Positions 18,535 through 26,977 of a stretch of DNA of 64,000 bases are shown here, piece by piece. Each line of letters opens with the position of its first letter. Position 1 is the stretch's first letter. The stretch spans positions 21,722 through 85,721 of the forward strand of contig JAUNKY010000004.1 of NCBI GenBank assembly GCA_030532515.1, read 5' to 3'. This DNA is from Actinomycetaceae bacterium. GTDB taxonomy: Bacteria; Actinomycetota; Actinomycetes; Actinomycetales; Actinomycetaceae. The notes under the pieces were generated by a model. That model ran no database searches and was not told the origin of the DNA. It saw only the letters and a list, made by a program, of their open reading frames with translations. The position numbers and the translations under genes are program-made.

Positions 18535-19341
18535 ATGGCGTTGAAAGTAGTTGCCGTATCCGCTGGACTATCAGTTCCTTCATCAACGCGGTTACTCACC
18601 GACCGTTTGATAGAAGCCACTAAAACGGCGGCGGAGACTGCCGGTGTAGAGCTTGAGTTTTCTGTCATCGAGCTGCGCGAACTGGCTTTAGATCTCTCTC
18701 ATTCACTGCTTACCGGTATGCCGGTTGAGCGGGTTGAGGCCGCCTTAGATCAGTTGGAAGCGGCAGCTGGTTTAATCGCGGTGACACCGATTTTTGCGGG
18801 GTCTTACGCGGGGCTGTTCAAAACCTTCTTTGACCTGGTGGGGACGGAACGTTTAGCCGGTACTCCGGTGGTGCTTGCAGCTACCGGCGGGTCGGCGCGA
18901 CATTCTTTAGCAATCGAATATGCATTGCGTCCGCTGTTTACTGCAGTGCGGGCCGCCAGCGTACCTACGGGAGTATACGCAGCGACCGACGATTTTGGCG
19001 GTTCGGGACAGGCTGGTTTAGAAGCGGCTGGTTCAGGTTTACATACCCGAATTGAGCGCGCCGGCGCCGAGCTGGTGTTCGCGGTGCAGGCAAATCAAGC
19101 GGATCAGGCCTTGGCACAGCGCCACCGGTGGGTGTCGTTTTCCGAAGCAGCAGCTGCGCAAAGTACCGCAGACGCTCTGGGGCAAGCAAAGCACGCGTTG
19201 GGGCAGCCTAGTAACGCTGTGGGGCAGCCGGGTCAAGGCGCCGCAGCCACCTTGCTGAAATCTGACGGTACTAAAGGCCGGCTACGCCCGGATTTAGAAG
19301 ATTTCGTGTCGATGACAGAGATTTTCAAACCCGGCAGTTAA
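18535..19341 (+). CDS. NADPH-dependent FMN reductase (CE1759-type partner of LLM oxidoreductase)
   Basis: Flavodoxin-fold flavin reductase of 268 residues that would supply reduced FMN to the adjacent LLM enzyme. The N-terminal phosphate-binding loop (VSAGLSVPSSTRLLTDRL), the GLIAVTPIFAGSYAGLFKTFFD segment and LAATGGSARHSLAIEYALRPLF are characteristic. The C-terminal region contains a low-complexity insert at about 219-240 with the repeated pattern ALGQAKHALGQPSNAVGQP, encoded by imperfect tandem repeats. The gene is the third in the MarR operon. The last codons overlap the first unit of an intergenic tandem repeat. Confidence 0.88.
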   Translation: MALKVVAVSAGLSVPSSTRLLTDRLIEATKTAAETAGVELEFSVIELRELALDLSHSLLTGMPVERVEAALDQLEAAAGLIAVTPIFAGSYAGLFKTFFDLVGTERLAGTPVVLAATGGSARHSLAIEYALRPLFTAVRAASVPTGVYAATDDFGGSGQAGLEAAGSGLHTRIERAGAELVFAVQANQADQALAQRHRWVSFSEAAAAQSTADALGQAKHALGQPSNAVGQPGQGAAATLLKSDGTKGRLRPDLEDFVSMTEIFKPGS

Positions 19342-19425
19342 TTCTGCACCCGGCAGCTAGTTCTGCGCCGCGTTGTCTTGGGGCGCCCGGCAGTTAGTTA
19401 TGCTGCGGACCGTCTTGGCGCCGCC
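19330..19425. repeat. Imperfect tandem repeat (CCCGGCAGTTAGTTCTGC units)
   Basis: Three units start at 19330, 19349 and 19386 with CCCGGCAGyTArTTCTGC. Units 2 and 3 extend to about 37 bases and share the later part CGTCTTGG/TTGTCTTGG plus a GGCGCC core. Unit 1 overlaps the last codons and stop of the FMN reductase gene. This opens the 306-bp intergenic region between convergent genes; no open frame is convincing there. Confidence 0.6.
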
Positions 19426-19472
19426 TGGCAAGTTTTCAACCAGCGCGATTTTGGCGAAATAATAGTTCCGCT

Positions 19473-19522
19473 GGCGTCCTCGGGAAAACTCTCAGCAACC
19501 CGGTCTCTTTCCCGAGGGCGCC
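19473..19522. terminator. Stem-loop from an inverted CGAGGGCG pair
   Basis: The arms GGCGTCCTCGGGAAA (19473-19487) and TTTCCCGAGGGCGCC (19508-19522) pair over 15 positions with one G-T pair and a 20-base loop. It lies between the FMN reductase gene and the convergent trhO. A termination role is inferred; no clear T-tract follows on either strand. The right arm contains an exact copy of the iterated octamer. Confidence 0.5.
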
Positions 19523-19541
19523 TTCCCAACCTGAAACTAAA

Positions 19542-19581
19542 AGAAATACGTATATTACCCGCAGATAATATACGTATTTCT
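19542..19581. terminator. Perfect 16-bp AT-rich hairpin (ACGTATAT core)
   Basis: AGAAATACGTATATTA (19542-19557) and TAATATACGTATTTCT (19566-19581) are perfect complements with an 8-base loop. A shorter relative lies 30 bases further on. The location between convergent genes suggests a bidirectional terminator, but the stem is unusually AT-rich and could be a protein-binding dyad instead. Confidence 0.45.
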
Positions 19582-19610
19582 CTTAAAACTAAGCTAATGC
19601 TGTGCGAACT

Positions 19611-19638
19611 ACGTATATTCCCAGGCAGGCATATACGT
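19611..19638. repeat. Second ACGTATAT inverted repeat
   Basis: ACGTATAT (19611-19618) and ATATACGT (19631-19638) flank a 12-base spacer. The same octamer forms the core of the 19542-19581 hairpin, so four copies in two inverted pairs lie within 100 bases. It ends 9 bases before the trhO stop. Confidence 0.45.
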
Positions 19639-19647
19639 ACTTCAATC

Positions 19648-20547
19648 TCAGACTAAAGCTGCTGCGTGTTCTGGACAAGACACAGTTTCGCACTCTTCAC
19701 AGCAAAGCAGACGCTTACGGCAGGCCAAGTCAGTACAGTTAGCCAGGCGAGCAGTTGGTTTGCCACAGGAGTCACAGGTGGACAGCACCTTAGCACCCGG
19801 AGCGAAATCCATAGATTCACGCCCGTCAAAGATCGCCAAAGAGCCTTCCCAGTAGCCGTCGTTACCGTAAGCTTCACCGTAGCGCACAATGCCACCATCA
19901 ATCTGGTAGATCTCGTTGAAGCCGCGCTTCTTCATCATGGCTGAGAGCAATTCGCAGCGAATCCCACCGGTGCAGTAGGTAACCACCGGCTTATCTTTAA
20001 TATCGTCGTACTTACCGGATTCAATTTCTTTAATGAAATCGTGTGAGGTAGTGACATCTGGAATAATCGCGTTCTTGAAGCGGCCGATGCGAGCTTCCCA
20101 CGCGTTGCGACCATCAAAGAAAACTACTTCGTCGCCCTTTTCTTCCAAAAGCTTATGCAGTTCAGCAGGCTTAAGGTGGACGCCGCCGTCTACCACACCG
20201 TGTTCGTCAACCGTAACGTCATCGGGAGCGCCAAAGGAAACAATCTCATCACGGACTTTAACCGATAAACGTGGGAAGTCCAGGCTGTAACCGTTTTCGT
20301 CCAGGCCGGTGCCTTCACTCCACTTGAAGTCAATGTCACGGAACGCGGGGTATTCGCGGGTCTTCTTCCGGTACTTCTTAATCGCTTCCAAGTCACCGCC
20401 AACCGTGCCGTTCAGACCGTGCTTTGAAACCAGAATACGTCCGCGAAGTCCCAGGCTTTCACACAGGTCGCGCTGCCAGAGGCGGATAGCTTCAGGATCT
20501 GGAATGGGGGCAAAGGCGTAGTAGAGCAACACCTTAGGAATAGCCAT
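19648..20547 (-). CDS. trhO: tRNA uridine(34) hydroxylase TrhO (rhodanese domain)
   Basis: YceA/TrhO family protein of 299 residues that forms 5-hydroxyuridine at the tRNA wobble position in an oxygen-dependent reaction. The N-terminal acylphosphatase-like domain ([18 protein letters not shown]) precedes a rhodanese domain with catalytic Cys192 in YCTGGIRCE. The C-terminal tail has several CxxC pairs ([23 protein letters not shown]) that probably bind zinc, typical of the longer family members. GAGGAGA precedes the ATG. It is convergent with the FMN reductase gene. Confidence 0.93.
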   Translation of the reverse strand: MAIPKVLLYYAFAPIPDPEAIRLWQRDLCESLGLRGRILVSKHGLNGTVGGDLEAIKKYRKKTREYPAFRDIDFKWSEGTGLDENGYSLDFPRLSVKVRDEIVSFGAPDDVTVDEHGVVDGGVHLKPAELHKLLEEKGDEVVFFDGRNAWEARIGRFKNAIIPDVTTSHDFIKEIESGKYDDIKDKPVVTYCTGGIRCELLSAMMKKRGFNEIYQIDGGIVRYGEAYGNDGYWEGSLAIFDGRESMDFAPGAKVLSTCDSCGKPTARLANCTDLACRKRLLCCEECETVSCPEHAAALV

Positions 20548-20592
20548 TGAGCTCTCCTCAAAATAAATAGGTTTTTTCTTATGCTACGTAAT

Positions 20593-20642
20593 AGTTTAGC
20601 CGTTTGTACCTCTTTTAGCGACTAGGTACAAACGGCTAAACT
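20593..20642 (-). terminator. Perfect 19-bp stem-loop after cmk-der
   Basis: AGTTTAGCCGTTTGTACCT (20593-20611) pairs perfectly with 20624-20642 around a 12-base loop. It starts 4 bases beyond the cmk-der stop and ends 46 bases before trhO, which is on the same strand. It therefore probably ends the cmk-der transcript. The T-tract is poor on either strand. Confidence 0.65.
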
Positions 20643-20645
20643 TAA

Positions 20646-22829
20646 CTACTTACGGCGCTTTTCGCGAACGCGCACGGAAATCTGGATGGGGGTGCCGTGG
20701 AAGCCAAAGTCCTCGCGCAAACGACGTTCAATGAAACGGCGATAGGCGGGATCTAGGAACCCGGTGGTAAAAATAACGAACCGTGGTGGCTTGGTAGAAG
20801 CCTGGGTGGCGAACAGGATACGAGGCTGTTTCCCTCCGCGCAGTGGGTGTGGCTTAGCCGCTACCAGTTCTCCCAGGAACGAGTTGAGTCGGCCCGTTGA
20901 AATACGAGTTTCCCAGCCTTCTAAGGCTTCATCCATGGCGCGTACCAGGCGGTTAGTGTGCCACCCAGTTTTCGCCGAAAGATTGATCCGGGGTGCCCAC
21001 TGAATCTGCTTCAGTTCGCGTTCATGCTCAGCTTTCAACTGTTCGCGGCGGTCTTCGTCCACTAAGTCCCACTTGTTGTTAACGATTACCACTGCGCGGC
21101 CAGCATCAATAGCCTGTTGGATTACGCGCACATCCTGTTCCGTCATGCGTTCGGAAGCATCTAAAAGAACCAGCGCCAACTCAGCCTTTTCTAAAGCAGC
21201 TTGGGTACGAATCGACGCATAGTAGTCGGCTCCGGTGCTGCGGTGCATCTTGCGGCGCACGCCCGCAGTATCCACGAACCACCAGGGGCGCCCGGCAATT
21301 TCGATAAGTTCATCCACCGGGTCACGGGTGGTACCCGCCAGGTCGTTTACAACCACACGTTCAGATCCGGACAGTTGGTTCAGTAAAGAGGACTTGCCTA
21401 CGTTGGGGCGCCCGATTAGGGCCACGCGGCGAGGACCATCTTTTGGCAGTGGGTCCGCTACTGCTGAGACAAGTGGCAGAATTTCCATTGCCTTATCCAG
21501 CAGGTCGCCAGCTCCGCGCCCGTGTAGTGCAGAAACTGGGAATGGTTCGCCCAACCCCAAGCCCCACAGGTAGGCTGCATCAGCTTCTTGATTAACTGAA
21601 TCCACCTTATTTGCTGCCAGCAAAACTGGTTTCTTTGAGCGACGTAGCACGCGCACTAGCTGTTCATCAGTGTGGGTTGCCCCTACCGTGGCGTCAACTA
21701 CGAAGATTACGGCGTCAGCCATTTCAATGGCCAGTTCAGCTTGGTCGGCTACAGCCTTATCCAAGCCCTTTACGTCCATTTCCCAGCCGCCGGTATCAAC
21801 TAAGGTGAAGTCGCGGCCCGCCCAGTGGGCTGGGTATGAGACGCGGTCACGGGTTACCCCGGGAGTATCTTGCACAACCGCGGCGCGGCGTTCCAAAATA
21901 CGGTTTACCAACGTGGATTTACCAACGTTAGGGCGCCCGACAATCGCTAGTACCGGCAGGGCTTCAGCTGCGTCATCATCATCAAAATCGGCGTATTCAC
22001 CCGCTAGCAGTGCTTCGTCTTCGTCGGTCAGATCATATTCTGCCAAGGCGTTTCGCATAGTGCGGGTGCGGGCATCAGCTTCTTCCGCAGCGGCTTCTTT
22101 GCTAAACAGCGTATGTGCTACCAGGTCATAGAGCACTTCCATTGTTTCTTCCACAGTTTGCGCAGAAGTGTCCAAGGAAACTACCCCGTTGGCGGCGGTA
22201 GTGAAGTTTACGACGGTGGAGTCTTTGGCATCGCGTTCCAGAACCTGCTTCTTCGTATCTGCCAGTGCAGCTTCGGTGACTTCGCCAGTTTGCTGCGCCG
22301 CGCGGCGGGCTAACCGGGTTTCTTCCGAGGCCGTTACCAGGACGCGCAGGTCCGCGTCTGGCGCCACAACGGTGGTGATGTCGCGGCCTTCTGCCACCAT
22401 GCCGGAACCGGAGCGTACGGCTTTTTCAATGATTTCTCTTTGCAGGCGACGCATAGTGTCGCGGACTGCTAGGTTTGTGGCTATTGCAGAGACGCTTTCA
22501 GAGATTTCCTTTGACCGGATGGCTTCGGTAACGTCAGTGGTGCCCACAAAGACGCGGGTATCTGCCGGGTCGTTCCCCATTAGCAGTGGGAAGGAGTCGG
22601 CGGCGCCGGCGGCAGCGTCGTGGTCGTCTACTGGTAGGCCGTTTTCCAAACAGTACCAGGTAAGGGCGCGGTACATCGCGCCGGTATCTAAGTAGCCGAT
22701 CCCTAAATCACTGGCAAGTTGGCGGGCTAAAGTAGATTTGCCTGAACCGCTTGGCCCGTCGATTGCTACTGAGAGTCCGTATTGCGCAACTAAGGCTTTC
22801 AGTTGGGATAGTTTGTCAGCGTAAGTCAT
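20646..22829 (-). CDS. cmk-der: Bifunctional cytidylate kinase / ribosome-assembly GTPase Der
   Basis: Fused protein of 727 residues. The N-terminal (d)CMP kinase has P-loop GPSGSGKST (25-33) and [11 protein letters not shown]. An acidic linker leads to Der (EngA) with two GTPase domains, GRPNVGKST (298-306) and GRPNVGKSS (473-481), each with DTAG or DTGG switches and NKxD motifs. The KH-like C-terminus ends in a basic tail. The ATG at 22829 has AGGAG about 6 bases upstream and matches the kinase N-terminus; the frame is open further upstream without a better start. In many actinobacteria the two genes are adjacent or fused. It provides dCDP/CDP and assists 50S subunit assembly. Confidence 0.93.
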   Translation of the reverse strand: MTYADKLSQLKALVAQYGLSVAIDGPSGSGKSTLARQLASDLGIGYLDTGAMYRALTWYCLENGLPVDDHDAAAGAADSFPLLMGNDPADTRVFVGTTDVTEAIRSKEISESVSAIATNLAVRDTMRRLQREIIEKAVRSGSGMVAEGRDITTVVAPDADLRVLVTASEETRLARRAAQQTGEVTEAALADTKKQVLERDAKDSTVVNFTTAANGVVSLDTSAQTVEETMEVLYDLVAHTLFSKEAAAEEADARTRTMRNALAEYDLTDEDEALLAGEYADFDDDDAAEALPVLAIVGRPNVGKSTLVNRILERRAAVVQDTPGVTRDRVSYPAHWAGRDFTLVDTGGWEMDVKGLDKAVADQAELAIEMADAVIFVVDATVGATHTDEQLVRVLRRSKKPVLLAANKVDSVNQEADAAYLWGLGLGEPFPVSALHGRGAGDLLDKAMEILPLVSAVADPLPKDGPRRVALIGRPNVGKSSLLNQLSGSERVVVNDLAGTTRDPVDELIEIAGRPWWFVDTAGVRRKMHRSTGADYYASIRTQAALEKAELALVLLDASERMTEQDVRVIQQAIDAGRAVVIVNNKWDLVDEDRREQLKAEHERELKQIQWAPRINLSAKTGWHTNRLVRAMDEALEGWETRISTGRLNSFLGELVAAKPHPLRGGKQPRILFATQASTKPPRFVIFTTGFLDPAYRRFIERRLREDFGFHGTPIQISVRVREKRRK

Positions 22830-22887
22830 GATGCTCCTAAACTTCGCATTTCGTGCAAAAGGTGGTTGGTATAAACCCGGCTGGGGT

Positions 22888-23634
22888 TTAGAGTCCAACT
22901 GAACGGTAGAGTTCTTGCAAGATTGGGCCTTCAATACGGCGGGTTACGCCCGGGTGGAGGCGGCCAATGTGGACTGGACCGAACTGGATGCGGACCAGTT
23001 CAATCACTGGGAAGCCAACAGATTCAAGGATGCGACGTACAATCCGGTTACGTCCTTCGTGCAAGGTGAGCTGTACTAAGGTCATTTCCCCGTAGTGGTC
23101 GGTGATTTGGAAGTCGTCTACCTTAACCGGTCCGTCTTCAAGCATGATGCCGCGCGCCAGTTTCTTGCCCAATCCGCGGGGTACTTCTCCGTGAACGGTT
23201 GCTACGTACGTCTTAGGAACTTCGTAGGAAGGATGCATTAGGCGATGTGCCAGTTCACCATCGTTGGTTAGCAGGATCAGCCCTGCAGTGTCGGTGTCCA
23301 AGCGGCCCACGTGGTAGAGACGCTGATTATACTGTTCTACGTATTCTGCCAGGCAAGGACGTCCTTCCGGATCTTCCATGGTAGATACTACGCCGGCTGG
23401 CTTATTCAAGGCGATGGTGAGGGACTTCGTGTCCAACATGATTTGGTTGCCGTCTACGTGGATCGTCTGTACCGAGGGATCGACGCGTACGCCCAGTTGG
23501 CGGACCACTACCCCATCGACTTTGACGCGCCCTGAGGTGATCAGGATTTCTGCGTGGCGACGGGAGGCAATCCCGGCTTGGGAAATTACTTTTTGCAGGC
23601 GAATGCCATCTTCTACGTGTGGATCGTTTCGCAT
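22888..23634 (-). CDS. rluB: Pseudouridine synthase RluB/RsuA family
   Basis: rRNA pseudouridine synthase of 248 residues. The S4 RNA-binding domain ([19 protein letters not shown]) covers about residues 11-60. The catalytic motif is [10 protein letters not shown] (110-119) with Asp113. The substrate is probably a uridine in 23S rRNA helix 80-93, as for RluB, inferred from the family. It lies 10 bases downstream of scpB and 58 bases before cmk-der on the same strand, matching Rv1709-Rv1713 order. Confidence 0.92.
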   Translation of the reverse strand: MRNDPHVEDGIRLQKVISQAGIASRRHAEILITSGRVKVDGVVVRQLGVRVDPSVQTIHVDGNQIMLDTKSLTIALNKPAGVVSTMEDPEGRPCLAEYVEQYNQRLYHVGRLDTDTAGLILLTNDGELAHRLMHPSYEVPKTYVATVHGEVPRGLGKKLARGIMLEDGPVKVDDFQITDHYGEMTLVQLTLHEGRNRIVRRILESVGFPVIELVRIQFGPVHIGRLHPGVTRRIEGPILQELYRSVGL

Positions 23635-23644
23635 TATTCTTCCT

Positions 23645-24214
23645 CTACAGTTCTTCGGCTAGTTCTTCAAGTTCATCTGCTGCTGGCAAGAAAGGGGCCA
23701 GCGGCGCAAGTTCGGATAGGTCTTTTAAGCCCATTTTTTCTAAAAACTCGGTGGTAGTTCCCCAGAGGGTGGCGCCGGTGGCAGTTTCACCGACTTCTTC
23801 AACCAGGTGCCGGGCAGCAAGGTTGCGCACTACGGAGTCGACATTTACCCCGCGAATATTAGAGATTTTTCCTTTAGAAATGGGTTGGCGGTAAGCGATT
23901 ACCGCCAGGGTTTCGAGGGCGGCTTGGGAAAGCTTTTGATTTTCATTCCCAACAACAAATTGCTTTACCTGTTCGGCGTATTTGGGGTTACTGTAAAAGC
24001 GCCAGCCGTCGCCCGCTTGTCTAAGTTGCAGACCGCGCCCCGAAAATTCAGCAGCGAGTTCAACCAGTACAGCTTCCACTGCAAGGGGTTGCGCTTGGGT
24101 GGCCCGTGCTAAAAGGGATACCGAAACCGGCGTATCTGCCACGATTAAGATTGCTTCAATAGCGGTTTTAAGCTCAGCTGTAGGCGTTTGCACTACTGGG
24201 GGCTGGGCATCCAT
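23645..24214 (-). CDS. scpB: Segregation and condensation protein ScpB
   Basis: Winged-helix subunit of the SMC-ScpAB condensin complex, 189 residues. The first winged helix begins LKTAIEAILIVADTPVS. The second includes LSQAALETLAVIAYRQPISKGKI and IRGVNVDSVVRNLAARHLVEEVG. GGGAGG lies 6 bases before the ATG. It is separated from scpA by an unusually long gap of 125 bases that carries a CGAGGGCG copy (24312). Confidence 0.94.
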   Translation of the reverse strand: MDAQPPVVQTPTAELKTAIEAILIVADTPVSVSLLARATQAQPLAVEAVLVELAAEFSGRGLQLRQAGDGWRFYSNPKYAEQVKQFVVGNENQKLSQAALETLAVIAYRQPISKGKISNIRGVNVDSVVRNLAARHLVEEVGETATGATLWGTTTEFLEKMGLKDLSELAPLAPFLPAADELEELAEEL

Positions 24215-24339
24215 GTTGACCTCCCGTCAATACTCATTACCTTTTAATCATACTTGAGTAAGCCTAAGTTGTAACCGCACTGAGGCTGATTATAACTGTG
24301 AGATTGGTAGCCGCCCTCGGAAAAATCCGGTTGCTAAGC

Positions 24340-25125
24340 TCAGCCAATCCAGATAACCGTAAAAGGTGCCAGCGGGGCGGATTGTTCAAAGGAAATCAGG
24401 TTCTCACGATAGAGCTCTAACAGCGCCAGAAACCTAGAGACAATCATATTCGTATCCTGGGCATCAGCGCAGAGCTGGGTAAAACTGGCTTCGCCCAGCT
24501 GCGCCAGGCGTTGTGCTAACAGTTCTTTTTGCGGGGCAACGGGGACCAGCACGTCATGCAGGTGACTGATTGCCACCTGCGGTGGCTGGCGGGTTAAAGC
24601 TGTTGCCGCTAATCTGGCTAACTCGGTGGGCGAAGTGTGCCACTGTAGTTCCGGCAGTAACTGTTGTAGCTCTGGCGGCAGGGGCACCTCGCGGGCAAAT
24701 GCGCCACTATTTGCTTCCCAAAGCGCACTAAAAAGCCCCGCCACCTGTTTGAAAGCGCGGTACTGTAAGAGCCGGGAGAACAGCAGGTCGCGGGCTTCGA
24801 GGTATTCAAAGTCGGGGTCAGTTTCAATATCCGCCACCGGCAGCAGCGAACGGGCTTTCATATCAAGCAGTGTCGCGGCGACCACCAGGAATTCGGTAGT
24901 TTTTGAAAGATCCGCATGGGCGCGCATATAGGCGATGAAATCGTCAGTTACCTGGGCTAGCGAAACTTCAGTGATTTCCAGTTCGCGTTTCGAGATCAGT
25001 CCTAAAAGCAGGTCGAATGGGCCTGAAAAATTCTCTAATGTAACTAAAAAGTCAGTGTTAGACGCAGCATTTGCGTCGTAAGCTGCGTCGCTAAATGCTG
25101 TTACAGGGGCTTCAGGCTGCGTCAC
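24340..25125 (-). CDS. scpA: Segregation and condensation protein ScpA
   Basis: Kleisin subunit that links the SMC heads and binds ScpB; 261 residues. The N-terminal kleisin motif is VTLENFSGPFDLLLGLISKRELEI (split over about residues 28-53), followed by EVSLAQVTDDFIAYM. The C-terminal winged helix holds IVSRFLALLELYRENLISFEQ. The start is GTG at 25125, which overlaps the end of parA by 14 bases. The Shine-Dalgarno is weak, so coupling to parA translation is likely. Confidence 0.94.
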   Translation of the reverse strand: MTQPEAPVTAFSDAAYDANAASNTDFLVTLENFSGPFDLLLGLISKRELEITEVSLAQVTDDFIAYMRAHADLSKTTEFLVVAATLLDMKARSLLPVADIETDPDFEYLEARDLLFSRLLQYRAFKQVAGLFSALWEANSGAFAREVPLPPELQQLLPELQWHTSPTELARLAATALTRQPPQVAISHLHDVLVPVAPQKELLAQRLAQLGEASFTQLCADAQDTNMIVSRFLALLELYRENLISFEQSAPLAPFTVIWIG

Positions 25126-25984
25126 CGCGCGCGATTACTTCCCGGGCCAGCTGGCGGTAGGCTTCCGCTCCGGCGTGGGTGGGAGCGTAAGTGGTGATTG
25201 GCTCGGTTGCAACCGAAGCATCTGGGAATTTCACCGTACGGCGAATCTGGGTGCGGTAAACCTTTTCCCCAAATGCCTGGTGCAAGCGTTCCAATACTTC
25301 CCGAGAATGCAGGGTGCGGGTATCCACCATAGTTGCCAAAATACCGTCAATCTTCAGGCGCGGATTCAGACGGTCAGCCACCATATCGATGGTGTCCACC
25401 AGCAAAGCTACGCCGCGTAACGCAAAGTATTCCGCTTCTAGTGGAATCATCACGCCATGTGCGGCGGTAAGCGCATTAACGGTGAGTAGTCCCAAAGATG
25501 GCTGGCAGTCAACGAAAATTACGTCGTATTCATCCAAAATCGGTCGTAGCACGCGGGTTAGGGCCTGTTCGCGGGCTACTTCGTTTACTAACTGAACTTC
25601 TGCGGCAGAAAGGTCAATATTGGCGGGAATAATATGCAGGTTTGGAACCTGGGTTTCCACAATCGCGTCTTTAACGTTGACTTTAGAAGAAAGCAGCAGG
25701 TTGTAGATAGTGAGTTCTAAGTCTTGTGAGGCAACGCCTAAACCGGCAGAAGCGGCGCCCTGCGGGTCGAAGTCTACAATCAGGACGCGCCGGCCGTATT
25801 CGGCCAGTGAGGCAGCTAGGTTAATGGTGGTGGTGGTTTTTCCTACCCCACCCTTTTGGTTGCACATAGCGATAATGCGCGCCGGACCGTGGGAGGTTAG
25901 CGGCGCGGGCACAGGAAAGTCAGTATCTGCAACGTTGTTCTCTGGCAACGGAATTAGGTCTAGCTGTACGTCACTCACCCTCAT
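25112..25984 (-). CDS. ParA/Soj-family ATPase
   Basis: Walker-type partition ATPase of 290 residues with deviant Walker A KGGVGKT (44-50), the LIVDFDPQGAAS motif and FVDCQPSLGLLTVNAL. It is the paralogue that sits next to scpAB in actinobacteria (M. tuberculosis Rv1708), not the parAB pair near the origin; no parB is adjacent. It probably takes part in chromosome organisation. Its ATG overlaps the xerD stop by 4 bases, and it overlaps scpA by 14 bases, so xerD-parA-scpA form one coupled unit. Confidence 0.92.
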   Translation of the reverse strand: MRVSDVQLDLIPLPENNVADTDFPVPAPLTSHGPARIIAMCNQKGGVGKTTTTINLAASLAEYGRRVLIVDFDPQGAASAGLGVASQDLELTIYNLLLSSKVNVKDAIVETQVPNLHIIPANIDLSAAEVQLVNEVAREQALTRVLRPILDEYDVIFVDCQPSLGLLTVNALTAAHGVMIPLEAEYFALRGVALLVDTIDMVADRLNPRLKIDGILATMVDTRTLHSREVLERLHQAFGEKVYRTQIRRTVKFPDASVATEPITTYAPTHAGAEAYRQLAREVIARGDAA

Positions 25985-26934
25985 AGGTTAGCACGAGGAT
26001 GTGTGGAGGCATGGACTTCACGCAGGGTATTCATAGAAACGCGCGTATAGATTTGTGTGGTGGTGACCGAAGCATGTCCTAAAAGCTCTTGGACGTCGCG
26101 AATAGATGCCCCGCCTTCAAGCAGGTGGGTGGCAAAAGAGTGGCGCAGGGTGTGGGGGGAAACCTCTGCTTGGCAGTCGGCAGCAGTGGCGGTAGTGGAG
26201 ATAATTTCCCAGGCGCTTTGGCGGCTTAGGGCTCCGCCGCGTTTATTCAAGAATAGGGGGTGTCCGGCGGGTGGGCGCGCCGCGGTTTTTAAGAGGGCGG
26301 GTCGGGCCGTTTCCAAGTAGGTTTGTAGCGCTTGTACGGCGTAGGCTCCCAGGGGAACCAGTCTTTCTTTTCTTCCCTTTCCGAAGAGGCGCACGTACGG
26401 GTACTGGCCTTCTAAGAAAAGGTCGTCCGGAGAAAGGTTAATGATCTCAGAGATACGGGCGCCGGTGCCGTATAAAAGTTCGATCAGGGCATTGTCCCGT
26501 GGTCCAATCGGGAAAGGTCGGGCAGCGCTGACGGTCAGCATAGCGCTTATTTCTGCCAGTGGAATAGCTTTGGGGAGGGTTTTTGCCTGTTTCTTTTGGT
26601 CAAGGTCACCGGTGGGGTCAGCATCCAGGTAGTCTTCTTCAATCGCGTAGCGAAAGAGGGCGCGAATAGCGGCGCGGGCGCGGGCGATAGAGCTGGCTTT
26701 AAGAGGCGGGTGGTCGGCGGAGCCGGTGGAGAGTTCGGTAAGGTAGCGATTAATTAGTTTGGTGTCGATTTGTGCAATAGGGCGGTTTGCGAGCTGCATT
26801 TGGTTTAAAAAGCGCTCTAAGTCGCGCCGGTAGCCGGCAACGGTATGTGCAGAAGCGCCTTTTTCGACGGTGAGATAGTCTAAAAAGCTCTCTAACACCT
26901 GCGCAGAAGTGTTTTTTGCCTGATTCTTCGACAT
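25981..26934 (-). CDS. xerD: Tyrosine recombinase XerD
   Basis: Site-specific recombinase of 317 residues that resolves chromosome dimers at dif together with XerC. The SAM-like N-terminal domain spans about residues 10-105. Catalytic residues are Arg160 (GTGARISE), Lys186 (FGKGRKER), His261 and Arg264 (HTLRHSF), His287 (LLGHAS) and Tyr296 (TTTQIYTRV). The Xer signature and the position before parA-scpAB argue for chromosomal XerD rather than a phage integrase. No Shine-Dalgarno precedes the ATG. No dif-like site was identified nearby. Confidence 0.94.
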   Translation of the reverse strand: MSKNQAKNTSAQVLESFLDYLTVEKGASAHTVAGYRRDLERFLNQMQLANRPIAQIDTKLINRYLTELSTGSADHPPLKASSIARARAAIRALFRYAIEEDYLDADPTGDLDQKKQAKTLPKAIPLAEISAMLTVSAARPFPIGPRDNALIELLYGTGARISEIINLSPDDLFLEGQYPYVRLFGKGRKERLVPLGAYAVQALQTYLETARPALLKTAARPPAGHPLFLNKRGGALSRQSAWEIISTTATAADCQAEVSPHTLRHSFATHLLEGGASIRDVQELLGHASVTTTQIYTRVSMNTLREVHASTHPRANL

Positions 26935-26977
26935 AATATGTAGTGTAAGGGTTTTTTACTTAAGGGGTTTGACCAAA

